NCBI GenBank assembly: GCA_900696515.1
Contig: CAADGK010000016.1
Location: 43,347-107,346, forward strand
Direction: 5' to 3'
DNA length: 64,000 nt
From: an uncultured Nitrosospira sp.
GTDB lineage: Bacteria; Nitrospirota; Nitrospiria; Nitrospirales; Nitrospiraceae
A program made the position numbers and the translations under genes. Under the pieces are notes generated by a model. It searched no databases. It saw only the letters and a list, made by a program, of their open reading frames with translations, and was not told the DNA's origin. Positions 53,362 through 62,155 of this stretch are shown piece by piece. Within the stretch, counting starts at the first letter, position 1; every line of letters begins with the position of its first letter.

Positions 53362-54438
53362 TCAGCTATGAGCCGGATAGGACCCGAGAGTCTTCATAAA
53401 GAGACAGCGGGCCTTCACCTCTTCCACGGCCTTGCTGACCCGATCGTCATTGATATGGCCTTCGACATCCACAAAGAAAATATACTCCCACGCCTTGCGC
53501 TGAGAGGGACGCGATTCGATCTTGGTCATGCTGATACCGTGGGAGGCGAAGGGCCGAAGCAGGTCATACAAGGCTCCGACTTTATCCTTCACCGACAGCA
53601 TCAACGACGTCTTATCTTTCCCTGTCTGTTCCGAGGGCTTTTGGGACAACACCAGAAACCGGGTGAAATTATTCAGGTTGTCTTCGATCCTGGCCTTAAT
53701 CACCTTCAAACCATAGAGCTGGCCCGCCAACTCGGAGGCGATGGCTGCGGACGTCGGATCGTCGACACACATCTCGGCTGCCCGGGCCGTGCTCGCCACC
53801 TCCACGGTCGGAACATGACGCAGGTTGGTTTCAAGCCAGTTCCTGCACTGCGCCAAGGCATGCGGATGCGATTGAATTTTCTTGACCTCTTCCATGAGGC
53901 CTGATTTTGACAGCAAATGATGTGAGACCTCTTGAAGAATCTCCCCGTAGATCCGCAAGTTGGAATCGATAAACATATCGAGCGTATGATTGACCACCCC
54001 TTCGGTCGTATTTTCGATCGGGACCACCCCAAAATTAGCCCGCCCCCGTTCTACTTCGTTGAAAACCTCTTTAATGCTCTGGACCGGTACATACTGAACA
54101 GATGAACCGAATTTCTGCATGCAGGCCATATGGGTAAAGGTTGCCCTGGGCCCTAGGTACGCGACCCTCTGGGGAGCTTCAAGCGACAGAGACGCCGACA
54201 TGATTTCTCGATAAACAGATCGAATAGCTTCGCTGGGAAATGGACCGGTATTGAGTTTGGTAAGCCGTTGGATGATCTCGGCCTCTCGTCCGGCGGTATG
54301 GAGATTGGCATCCGCATCCTTCTCTTTTTTCAACCGCCCGATTTCTATGACGCTCTTTGAGCGTTCGTTGAGAAGCCGGATGATTTCATCATCGATCCTA
54401 TCGATTTCTTTACGATATTCTGGCATGTCCTTGGGCAT
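53362..54438 (-). CDS. pheA: Bifunctional chorismate mutase/prephenate dehydratase
   Basis: 358 aa from ATG 54438; the open frame extends 56 codons upstream but that part is not conserved-looking. Chorismate mutase: YRKEIDRIDDEIIRLLNER. Prephenate dehydratase: VAYLGPRATFTHMACMQKFG, VVPIENTTEGVVNHTLDMF and the region ending NNFTRFLVL. ACT domain: GALYDLLRPFASHGISMTKI with ESRP. Makes phenylpyruvate; feedback inhibited by Phe in known members. Two bases separate it from hisC. Confidence 0.95.
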   Translation of the reverse strand: MPKDMPEYRKEIDRIDDEIIRLLNERSKSVIEIGRLKKEKDADANLHTAGREAEIIQRLTKLNTGPFPSEAIRSVYREIMSASLSLEAPQRVAYLGPRATFTHMACMQKFGSSVQYVPVQSIKEVFNEVERGRANFGVVPIENTTEGVVNHTLDMFIDSNLRIYGEILQEVSHHLLSKSGLMEEVKKIQSHPHALAQCRNWLETNLRHVPTVEVASTARAAEMCVDDPTSAAIASELAGQLYGLKVIKARIEDNLNNFTRFLVLSQKPSEQTGKDKTSLMLSVKDKVGALYDLLRPFASHGISMTKIESRPSQRKAWEYIFFVDVEGHINDDRVSKAVEEVKARCLFMKTLGSYPAHS

Positions 54439-54602
54439 ACGGCGTCTCGCTTCAAACACCCGTTCACAGGAGGGCTTCCTCATCCCTTTGAGGGACGGGG
54501 ATGGTTGAGACAAGTGGGGAATTTTACAGGAACGATGGAAACTATTGCAAGAACGGCTGATGCCCGCGGGACACACCCGATTAGGGCCGGAGCCAGCCCG
54601 GC

Positions 54603-55607
54603 TCACATCAGCAAATGCGACGGTCGCTTGAAATGGTCGTACGCCAACTTCGTCACCTGACGGCCGCGCCCTGTACGGTCCAAGAAACCTGCCTGAATGA
54701 GATAGGGTTCGTACACATCTTCGATCGTTCCCTTATCCTCTTGAACAGCAGCCGCTAAGGACTCCACTCCAACCGGCCCTCCGTTGAACTTCTCGATAAT
54801 GGTGAGGAGAACTTTGCGGTCCATGTCGTCGAACCCGGCCTCGTCGATCCCGAGCCACGCCAGCCCTTCCTGCGCGACCTCCTTAGTGATACGGCCATCC
54901 GCCTTAATTTGGGCATAGTCCCTGATACGCTTGATAAGCCGATTGACAATTCGCGGTGTTCCTCGCGCCCGACGCGAGATTTCCGCTGCACCGGCCCGAT
55001 CAATGCCGACTCCCAGAACACCTGCCGACCTCACCACAATGGCCTCCAACTCGGGTGGTTCGTAGAACTCCAGCCGATAGACCAATCCAAAGCGGTCACG
55101 GAGGGGAGAGGTAAGGGAACCAGCTCTCGTCGTGGCTCCCACCAGCGTAAATGGCGGAAGATCGAGTTTCACGGTTCTTGTAGCCGGTCCTTGCCCGACC
55201 ACCAGATCAAGCTGGAAGTCCTCCATAGCCGGATAGAGCGCCTCCTCCACGGAAGCGGGGAGGCGATGAATTTCATCGATGAACAATACATCATGTTCTT
55301 GAAGGTTGGTCAGAACGGCCGCAAGGTCGCCGGCATGGGCAAGCACCAACCCCGAGGTTGAGCGCAACGCCGCTCCCATTTCCCGTGCAATGATATGCGC
55401 AATGGTTGTTTTACCGAGACCGGGCGGGCCGTAAAAAATGGCGTGGTCAAGCGATTCCCCCCGCTGCCGAGCCGCTTCGATGCAAATCCGAAGCGACTCC
55501 TTCATCTTCTCCTGACCGACATACTCTTCAAGCGTCTGAGGACGCAGGACGTTTTCCAGCCCTCGCTCCTCGTCCGCTGCCTGATTGGTGACAAGCCGTT
55601 CAGTCAT
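54603..55607 (-). CDS. ruvB: Holliday junction branch-migration ATPase RuvB
   Basis: 334 aa from ATG 55607 ([20 protein letters not shown]). Walker [17 protein letters not shown], Walker B with DEIH in [16 protein letters not shown], sensor 1 [19 protein letters not shown], and a C-terminal winged helix with [20 protein letters not shown]. Drives branch migration with RuvA. Confidence 0.96.
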   Translation of the reverse strand: MTERLVTNQAADEERGLENVLRPQTLEEYVGQEKMKESLRICIEAARQRGESLDHAIFYGPPGLGKTTIAHIIAREMGAALRSTSGLVLAHAGDLAAVLTNLQEHDVLFIDEIHRLPASVEEALYPAMEDFQLDLVVGQGPATRTVKLDLPPFTLVGATTRAGSLTSPLRDRFGLVYRLEFYEPPELEAIVVRSAGVLGVGIDRAGAAEISRRARGTPRIVNRLIKRIRDYAQIKADGRITKEVAQEGLAWLGIDEAGFDDMDRKVLLTIIEKFNGGPVGVESLAAAVQEDKGTIEDVYEPYLIQAGFLDRTGRGRQVTKLAYDHFKRPSHLLM

Positions 55608-55623
55608 AGCAGAGCATCGGCAC

Positions 55624-56112
55624 TTACTTGCGATCTGGCGCCTGTTGGTACAGCGGCGGCGGCGGAAGAGCCCCCTGGCCAGGTTTTGCCGTATCGCCAC
55701 AATCCGGAGGACAGGCTTTGTATCCTTGGGTGGCATCCGGGAACGTGCTTTCCATTTTTCGCAGCTGGCACTGAGTCAGCCGTCCCCCATCATGGGTTCC
55801 ACAACGCGCAGGAACCGATGAACTCCCGATCTCGGCATAACTCTCGGGGCAAGCTCCACAGACTCCCAGCATATTGGCCCCGAGGGGCACGCATTGCACG
55901 AGTACCCCTTCATGCTCTTTGCAGATATCCTGAGATTGGGTGACCCCGGTCGTCGCATAGCCGTCCGGACACTTCCCGCAGGTCATCCTGATGGTTTTCG
56001 GCTCCGCAGAATCTTCCGCAAGACTGGCGGATGAGGAGAGAAGAGCAGACAATACCCCTATCATGGCACCGTACAGGATGAGCCTGGCAGGAGTCCTCGT
56101 ACAAGATGGCAT
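55624..56112 (-). CDS. Cysteine-rich exported protein between ruvA and ruvB
   Basis: 162 aa from the second of two adjacent ATGs; AAGGGGG lies upstream. Signal peptide ([20 protein letters not shown] then LAE). The mature part has two similar units, [20 protein letters not shown] and [20 protein letters not shown], each opening CGxCP and ending in another Cys, plus CPPDCG near the end: ten or more cysteines, probably disulfide-bonded. Function unknown; transcribed within the ruv genes without an obvious reason. Confidence 0.65.
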   Translation of the reverse strand: MPSCTRTPARLILYGAMIGVLSALLSSSASLAEDSAEPKTIRMTCGKCPDGYATTGVTQSQDICKEHEGVLVQCVPLGANMLGVCGACPESYAEIGSSSVPARCGTHDGGRLTQCQLRKMESTFPDATQGYKACPPDCGDTAKPGQGALPPPPLYQQAPDRK

Positions 56113-56118
56113 CATTTG

Positions 56119-56727
56119 TTACCCCCTTGCTAATTCCTTCAGCCCTTCCCGGATCAGCTCCTTCAGTGCCAGCGAGCCTGATGAGGCCTTCGTGACCCGC
56201 TTTAAGGCTTCTTTGGCATCTTGAGCGCGGTAGCCCAAGTGTACCAGAGCGGATAACGCATCCTCGAAGAGATCGTCGAATTCCGCAGGCTCTGCTGCGG
56301 GAGAACGGGGGTGGACACCTTGAATCTTACCGACCTTATCTTTGAGCTCGAGCGCCAAACGCCCGGCCGACTTCTTGCCGATCCCCGGAACAGTCTCCAG
56401 CTTCTCGGTATCCGCAATCTGGATGGCATGAACCAAATCCGTAACCGATAAACTCGACAGCACACTAAGCGCCAATTTGGGGCCGATTCCGGAGACGCTG
56501 GTCAACAGCAAAAACGCCTCCTTCTCGCTCCGTGAGAGAAAGCCGAACAGCTGGATCGCATCCTCCCGGAGATGCGTATGGATATGCAGCGCCGTACTGT
56601 CGTCAAGGTTTGGAAGCGAGTAGTAGGTACTGAGGGGGATATGAACTTCGTACCCGACCCCCTGCACATCAATCGTCAGATGGGTCGGTGCTTTGACTGC
56701 CAACCGCCCCGTGAGAAAGGCGATCAT
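56119..56727 (-). CDS. ruvA: Holliday junction DNA-binding protein RuvA
   Basis: 202 aa. OB-fold start MIAFLTGRLAVKAPTHLTID, acidic pin near YSLPNLDDSTALHIHTHLRE, two helix-hairpin-helix motifs (LLTSVSGIGPKLALSVL and LETVPGIGKKSAGRLALEL), and domain III at the end (ALVHLGYRAQDAKEALKRV). ruvC does not precede it here. Confidence 0.95.
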   Translation of the reverse strand: MIAFLTGRLAVKAPTHLTIDVQGVGYEVHIPLSTYYSLPNLDDSTALHIHTHLREDAIQLFGFLSRSEKEAFLLLTSVSGIGPKLALSVLSSLSVTDLVHAIQIADTEKLETVPGIGKKSAGRLALELKDKVGKIQGVHPRSPAAEPAEFDDLFEDALSALVHLGYRAQDAKEALKRVTKASSGSLALKELIREGLKELARG

Positions 56728-56775
56728 CTCGTCTCGTCATCCCAAGACAAGTGCCATGCAAGAGTCACCGGAGGG

Positions 56776-57534
56776 TCAGCCCGCCGCCGTCGCCGCCACT
56801 TTTTCCATGACGTCATCTGGAATATCGAAGTTCGCGTGAACCTTTTGCACATCGTCATGCTCATCCAGAATTTCCATCAATTTCAGCATCTGTTCGGCCG
56901 ACTTCTCCTCGAGGCTGACAGTATTCTGGGGCACATACGTAATTTCTGCCAGTGTCGTCTCAACCTTTGCGTCGGCCAAGGCTTTTTTGACGGCTTCGAA
57001 TTCATGTGGTCCGGTGATGATTTCGATCGATTTGTCACCGGTTTTCACGTCTTCCGCTCCGGCGTCGAGGGCCAAGGAGAGCAACGTATCCTCATCGACC
57101 TTCCCCGGCTCGATCGTCAGAAGCCCCTTCTTATGAAACTGCCATGCGACGGCGCCGGCTTCAGCCATGTTGCCATGATTCTTGGTCAATAGACTCCGGA
57201 TCTCCGCCACGGTCCGATTTCGATTATCGCTCGTAATGTCCAGGAGAAGCGCGGTGCCTCCGGGCCCATAGCCTTCCAACGAAAACTCTTCATAGGTCAC
57301 ACCTGGCAGTTCCCCGGTGCCTCGCTGAATCGCTTTCTTTAGGGTATCGCCGGGCATGTTGGCTTCCTTCGCCTTGGCAATGGCCAGTCGAAGCCGTGGG
57401 TTCCCGTCCGGATCTCCGCCCGAACGGGCGGCGATCGTCACCTCACGGATAATTCTGGTAAAGATTTTCCCACGCTTGGCGTCCTGAGCCCCCTTGTGGC
57501 GCTTAATCGTTGCCCAATGACTATGTCCACCCAT
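56776..57534 (-). CDS. yebC: YebC/TACO1-family translation or transcription factor
   Basis: 252 aa. MGGHSHWATIKRHKGAQDAK opening, EVTIAARSGGDPDGNPRLR, GPGGTALLLDITSDNRNRTV, and the C-terminal acidic segment LMEILDEHDDVQKVHANFDI. Recent work links this family to relief of ribosome stalling at polyproline; older annotation is transcriptional regulator. Its position upstream of ruvA is conserved widely. Confidence 0.95.
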   Translation of the reverse strand: MGGHSHWATIKRHKGAQDAKRGKIFTRIIREVTIAARSGGDPDGNPRLRLAIAKAKEANMPGDTLKKAIQRGTGELPGVTYEEFSLEGYGPGGTALLLDITSDNRNRTVAEIRSLLTKNHGNMAEAGAVAWQFHKKGLLTIEPGKVDEDTLLSLALDAGAEDVKTGDKSIEIITGPHEFEAVKKALADAKVETTLAEITYVPQNTVSLEEKSAEQMLKLMEILDEHDDVQKVHANFDIPDDVMEKVAATAAG

Positions 57535-57751
57535 GTGTGTCCTCCTCTATCCGGCCATACGCTCTCGACCGGTTAGAGATGTGTGATAGAGCACGAAAGA
57601 CCTGTGAAAGGCTAGAGGTAGCATAGGCCTAAGAAAGGTGTCAAATCGTACCGGTCTCTGAAAGAGAATGATCGTGGGCTAAGAGGGATATACACGCAGT
57701 ACAAGGAACGATCGGGGGAATGGCTCCTGCGTCGGGCCGCGCCGCATTGGG

Positions 57752-58507
57752 CTACTCAAAATACACAAGCAGTTGAAGACCGATGACGACCACGCAGGTC
57801 GCCCACGCGACTTCCCATCTTTTCATCGTCCGCTCCGAGATACCGGATGCCCATGCCATCATGGCACTTGAGACCGCCGCGCCGATCCCGACAGTGCCGA
57901 GAAAGGCATGATGCAACTCGATGATATAATCCGCCGGATGATTTCCGTGCGAGTGGACAAAGAGCAGGAGGGCACCCAAAAATCCAAGGAGGAACAAGGG
58001 GATTGCCCACCCCGGATGCCTCGCCCAATTGCTCCGACGCAGTGCCTCACTCACTGCAGCGACGCTCGAAAACACTCCGTAGAATTTATGCTGGAGAATT
58101 TCAAGATCCTGCCCGGAAAAGGTCTGTGCGAACGTAAGTGCCCCGATCGGCCAGGCCTCATGGTCACTCCAGATCAGAAGATACGTCCCAAGAGCTCCGA
58201 GCGCGCATGGCAGTACGAGACGGGTCCAGACAGGTACCTGACACCGCAATGCATGCCCCAACTCCGCGAAACCAAACAGGAGGACAATCAATCCGGCAAG
58301 CCGATGGTTAAACTCTGAGTAAGCCACCCCTTGGGCCGACCCTTCCCACTTACCGCCATCCTGTTCACGATGCGAGCCATGACTTTGATTGGCCGGAGTA
58401 GGAACCGCCCGGTGTTCTGATGGGGGTTGGGCAGAAATATTGCCGCCCAGGGAGGAGAACGTAACCGCCAACAGCAGAACAGACAGCTGAAGAACCCGCC
58501 ACTTCAT
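57752..58507 (-). CDS. CopD-like multi-span membrane protein
   Basis: About 251 aa from ATG 58507. Signal/anchor MKWRVLQLSVLLLAVTFSSL, a His-rich periplasmic stretch (NQSHGSHREQDGG), then six or so helices. Conserved histidines sit at helix ends (FNHRLAG, GHALRC, SDHEAWP, LQHKFYG, FVHSHGNHPADYIIELHHAF), as expected for copper or haem ligands. Resembles copper-resistance CopD-type proteins; metal is inferred. Confidence 0.6.
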   Translation of the reverse strand: MKWRVLQLSVLLLAVTFSSLGGNISAQPPSEHRAVPTPANQSHGSHREQDGGKWEGSAQGVAYSEFNHRLAGLIVLLFGFAELGHALRCQVPVWTRLVLPCALGALGTYLLIWSDHEAWPIGALTFAQTFSGQDLEILQHKFYGVFSSVAAVSEALRRSNWARHPGWAIPLFLLGFLGALLLFVHSHGNHPADYIIELHHAFLGTVGIGAAVSSAMMAWASGISERTMKRWEVAWATCVVVIGLQLLVYFE

Positions 58508-58544
58508 GCCATCGAACCGTCGACCGAATGCCCGCACATAGCGG

Positions 58545-58576
58545 AAAGGCCCATCCAGACGGCCGGATGGGCCTTT
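58545..58576. terminator. Strong terminator hairpin
   Basis: AAAGGCCCATCC and GGATGGGCCTTT form a 12-bp perfect stem with an 8-nt loop. The stem ends in T (or A) runs on both strands, so it can act in both directions, chiefly behind the gene at 58603. Confidence 0.8.
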
Positions 58577-58602
58577 CACTTTCCGAGAGATGGAAACTAT
58601 GA

Positions 58603-59325
58603 TTACATGAACTTCATGAACTTGTCTTTGGCGTCATCCATCACCTGTGCCGTGATGGTCGCAAGCCCACGTTCCTTGGCCATTCGCTCCACCTCTTTGC
58701 GGGCCATGGGACGGATGAAGTCAGGGATGTTCTCCAGCCGCTGCTCAGCTTCACGTGACCAGATCATCCCTTCAGGGGAATAATTCTTGGAATCATCCAT
58801 GACCTGCAACGAGATAGTCGTCACCCCCTGCTTGCGCGCGTAACCCTCGACGCTTGCCTGCACCATCGGTTTCACGAACGCGGGAAGCCGCTCGAGTTTC
58901 TCTTTGGCATCAGCCGTCCAAGTGAACTCGGAGGGTCCGCCGTTCGCCGGCTTTCCGGAGTTGGTCAGTCCCATTTCCGCTACCATCGCGGAGAATGGAC
59001 AGCCACTCGTCTTCTCGGGCGCCTTCGCAGGCGACGCCGCAGTGGCAGCCACGGCCGGTGCAGGAGAACTCGGCTTCGGCGTAGCAGCAGTCTGGCCATT
59101 GCCACCAAGCGCGCGCAATCCTTCCATAGAGGCCGCCGGCTCTGACTTTGCCCCGAGCTTCAGCCCCAGAGAGTTCATCATGTTTGTTTCACCGGCATTG
59201 GTGACCATCGAGAACTTCGCATTACAAGACGGACAGGCAAAGAAGACGCCGAGCGATCCCTCCTGCGGCTTTTCGACCTTCTCCAGACTCATATAGGTTT
59301 CACAGTTCAGACAGACGAATTTCAT
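58603..59325 (-). CDS. Zinc-ribbon protein with two PCP_red-like domains
   Basis: 240 aa. N-terminal zinc ribbon FVCLNCETYMS and FACPSCNAKFSM (CxxC-x22-CxxC), an Ala/Pro-rich linker, a CPFSAMVAEMG motif, then two PCP_red-like units: FTWTADAKEKLERLPAFVKP and MIWSREAEQRLENIPDFIRP, each followed by an E..A...G helix and ending VMDD. Related to the four-repeat protein at 43593. Function unknown; a redox or tetrapyrrole-linked role is only a guess from the domain name. Confidence 0.75.
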   Translation of the reverse strand: MKFVCLNCETYMSLEKVEKPQEGSLGVFFACPSCNAKFSMVTNAGETNMMNSLGLKLGAKSEPAASMEGLRALGGNGQTAATPKPSSPAPAVAATAASPAKAPEKTSGCPFSAMVAEMGLTNSGKPANGGPSEFTWTADAKEKLERLPAFVKPMVQASVEGYARKQGVTTISLQVMDDSKNYSPEGMIWSREAEQRLENIPDFIRPMARKEVERMAKERGLATITAQVMDDAKDKFMKFM

Positions 59326-59977
59326 ACAAACTCCTGTTCTCTCCGCCGGAATAATTCTTTAGGGCGTGTCGGACCCATCTCAATAAGAAACTTACGCTAT
59401 CACAAGGGTTTTGAGGGAGTCAAACCGATTGAGGATGGAGAAGTGAGATACGGGGGCACTGGCCTGCTTCTAAAACTGAGACGGGCAAGGGACTTATGTT
59501 GCACCAGTATTTGAGCCCTACGTGGTGCTGTTCCAATCTCAGTCCGGCATGCCTTGGTTTCGAAAGAAGAAACTACCCTCAAATTGAAAATCTTGTATCA
59601 AGTACGCATTCTCGGAAGCGATCACGAGATCAGCCTACACATTTCAGCCTGATCCGGCCTTCAGCAAGACAAGCAGCTGCGTTGCCTGAGGTCAACAACC
59701 TTAAAAATCGTTTGTTGTGATTAGGCTCTGCTATTTCATGGCCCAGGTCATAACCGGATCTCCACCCCGAACTCCCCAGGCCGTACTCTCGGTGAGAAAC
59801 CGGAGCGGCACATCCGGCTTTTCGCATCCAGCCGGCCTCGCTCCCAACATTGTCGATTTGCCGTGGAATGAATCTTGGCCCCGGAATTTCTTCGCGGTTC
59901 AATTCATCGATGACTGGCGCAACATCCGCATTAGTCGGTCCAGGAGCCTTCTCTTGCTTTCGCAGTGATGAGCCGCC
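59326..59977. other. Gap with no supported feature
   Basis: About 650 bp between two minus-strand genes. Short frames on both strands have neither ribosome binding sites at suitable distance nor coding-like composition. The promoter of the zinc-ribbon gene should be near its left end. Confidence 0.5.
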
Positions 59978-62155
59978 CTAATGCATCTCCGGCGTGGTAG
60001 TTGGGGGTTCACCGTCACCGAGCCACTGTTTATACTTCTTGTAATACTCAACCTTCGCACTGCCGACCCAGTTCTCTCGTTGGATGCGCCCGCCGAAGTT
60101 GGGCAAGAGAAACTCAAATTTATCGATGTCCGCCGAGCTCCACGTCGCCACCTGGCTGAACCAGAAGACGCCCCGTTTGTGCAGAAACCGTTCTAACGCC
60201 GGCCCGACCCCGCGGATCTGCTTCAGGTCATCGGGCGACTCTCCGGCCACTTGCCCCTCATCTAATGGCTCACCGGTACCGACAGAATCCAAATCCCCGG
60301 CTGGTTCGTTGAGCGTGTCAACCGGCATGTTTCCGTGCTGCACCACCATCTTTTCAGTCTGAGTTTCGACCCGCATTTCACCCAATTTTTCCTCATCCTG
60401 CACTGACTCAGGCTGGGGCTCAGCATTCCGCGTGGGAAGGTCGAGGCTCTCATGCGGTGGCTCGCCTTTGCCGAGCCACTGCTTATACTTCCTGTAGTGT
60501 TCGACCTGCGCACTGCGCACCCAGTTTTCTCGCTGAATGCGCCCCCCAAAGTTGGGCAGGAGAAACTCGAATTTATCGATGTCCGCTGAGCTCCACGTCG
60601 CCACCTGACTGAACCAGAAGACGCCCCGTTTGTGCAGAAACCGTTCTAACGCCGGCCCGACCCCGCGGATCTGCTTCAGGTCATCGGGCGACTCTTTACT
60701 TGCTTGTGCCTCCTCCGGCGGACCATCAGCCCTATCGATCCGCACCTCCTCATTCGAGGCAGTGGAAGGTTCGATCCCTCCCTCAAGGACTTGCTCCCCT
60801 GCCTCCAAAGATGAGCCTTGGAACTTCTCAATCCGCACGGGAAAGTCGAAGCTCTCACGCGGTGGCTCGCCCTCGCCGAGCCATTGCTTGTACTTCCTGT
60901 AGTGTTCGACCTGCGCACTGCGCACCCAGTTTTCTCGCTGAATGCGCCCCCCAAAGTTGGGCAGGAGAAACTCGAATTTATCGATGTCCGCCGAGCTCCA
61001 CGTCGCCATCTGGCTGAACCAGAAGACGCCCCGTTTGTGCAGAAACCGTTCTAACGCCGGCCCGACCCCGCGGATCTGCTTCAGGTCATCGGGCGACTCG
61101 GCGCCTGCTGATCCCTCCTCCGACTGCGCTGCGGCCCAGGCATGGTCTAGTCTTCCCCTGTGTTCGCTTACCTGAATGACCGGCAACTCCCTATTCTTTT
61201 CACGAGGAGTCTCGCCCGGTGCCTCGATGACCTTCTCCCCGTCCTGCACAAACGACTTCCAAAGCTCAGTGATTTTTGTACGAAGTTCGGCGATCTCGGC
61301 CACCTCGTCCTCTAACTCCTTTATCCGCGCCATGTGCTCCGGGTTGTCGACCGGCCCCCTTCCATTCTTCTCACCGGCAGCCTCGATCGGCGTCTCGACG
61401 CCCTTCTCCCCGGCCCCGGCAGACAGAGCCCGAAGCTCCGCAATCTGCGCACGAAGTTCGCCGATCATAGCCACCTCGGCTTCAAGCGTCCTGATCCGCG
61501 CCAGGTGCTCCGGGTTGTCGACCGGCACCTTCCCATTCTGTTCAGCGGGAGATTCGTTTCGTTTCTCGACGATCTTCTTACCGACCTGCGCAGATGCAGC
61601 TTGGAGCTCCGCAATCTGCACACGAAGATCGTCGATCACAGCCACTTCGCCTTCTAACGCCTTGATCCGGGTCAACTGCTCCGGATCGTCGATCGGCACA
61701 ACCACCCGCCCTTCACTACCCCTTCCCCCGGCCTGTGAAGAAACAGTTTGGAGTTGAGCGATCTGCCCAAGCAGGCCAACGATGACCGCAACCTCCCCTT
61801 CCAACGCCTTAATCCTGGCCAGGTGCTCGGGATTCTCGACCAGTCGATCGACGACCTTCTCCACGGTCTTTTCAATCGGCACCTCCACCAGCTTCTCAAT
61901 GATCTTCTCAACCGGTACTTCCACTCGCTTCACCACTACCCGTTCGACCGGCACCTCAACCCGTTTCTCAACCGTTCGTACCTCCGGAGGTTGATTGGCG
62001 AGCTTGGTGAGCATGGCAACCTTACTCGCAAGGCGTTCCACCTCACGGCGTTTGTCATCTATTACTGTCCCCAGCATCAGACCTTTGATCCCCCACCCAA
62101 GGAACCCGGCGCCCGCCACCGTCCCAAGCCAGCATGTCCAGTGCGTCGACATCAT
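59978..62155 (-). CDS. Membrane-anchored coiled-coil protein with three near-identical helix-hairpin-helix domains
   Basis: 725 aa. One N-terminal membrane helix (WTCWLGTVAGAGFLGWGIKG). Residues about 55-110 alternate Val/Glu/Lys (VEVPVERVVVKRVEVPVEKI). Residues about 95-330 hold four or five repeats of about 56 residues opening NPEHLARI(K/R)ALE. Three almost identical domains follow at about 353-430, 488-565 and 639-716, each containing LKQIRGVGPALERFLHKRGV, FWFSQVATWSSADIDKFEFL and RIQRENWVRSA; this is the helix-3-turn-helix unit of predicted DNA-binding proteins. Its first codon overlaps the OmpA-domain gene stop. Function unknown. Confidence 0.7.
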   Translation of the reverse strand: MMSTHWTCWLGTVAGAGFLGWGIKGLMLGTVIDDKRREVERLASKVAMLTKLANQPPEVRTVEKRVEVPVERVVVKRVEVPVEKIIEKLVEVPIEKTVEKVVDRLVENPEHLARIKALEGEVAVIVGLLGQIAQLQTVSSQAGGRGSEGRVVVPIDDPEQLTRIKALEGEVAVIDDLRVQIAELQAASAQVGKKIVEKRNESPAEQNGKVPVDNPEHLARIRTLEAEVAMIGELRAQIAELRALSAGAGEKGVETPIEAAGEKNGRGPVDNPEHMARIKELEDEVAEIAELRTKITELWKSFVQDGEKVIEAPGETPREKNRELPVIQVSEHRGRLDHAWAAAQSEEGSAGAESPDDLKQIRGVGPALERFLHKRGVFWFSQMATWSSADIDKFEFLLPNFGGRIQRENWVRSAQVEHYRKYKQWLGEGEPPRESFDFPVRIEKFQGSSLEAGEQVLEGGIEPSTASNEEVRIDRADGPPEEAQASKESPDDLKQIRGVGPALERFLHKRGVFWFSQVATWSSADIDKFEFLLPNFGGRIQRENWVRSAQVEHYRKYKQWLGKGEPPHESLDLPTRNAEPQPESVQDEEKLGEMRVETQTEKMVVQHGNMPVDTLNEPAGDLDSVGTGEPLDEGQVAGESPDDLKQIRGVGPALERFLHKRGVFWFSQVATWSSADIDKFEFLLPNFGGRIQRENWVGSAKVEYYKKYKQWLGDGEPPTTTPEMH
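60006..60240 (-). repeat. Intragenic repeat copy 3 of 3 (235 bp)
   Basis: Encodes the last helix-hairpin-helix domain. It is the most divergent copy: CTTGTAATACTC replaces CCTGTAGTGTTC, and the domain ends in NWVGSAKVEYYKKYKQW. Confidence 0.85.
60459..60693 (-). repeat. Intragenic repeat copy 2 of 3 (235 bp)
   Basis: Nearly identical in DNA to the copy at 60864-61098 over the whole unit, differing at only a few positions. Offsets between copies are 453 and 405 bp because the linkers differ. Confidence 0.85.
60864..61098 (-). repeat. Intragenic repeat copy 1 of 3 (235 bp)
   Basis: First copy in the protein. Carries Met instead of Val in FSQMATWSS. Near identity at silent sites points to recent duplication or gene conversion. 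Confidence 0.85.
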
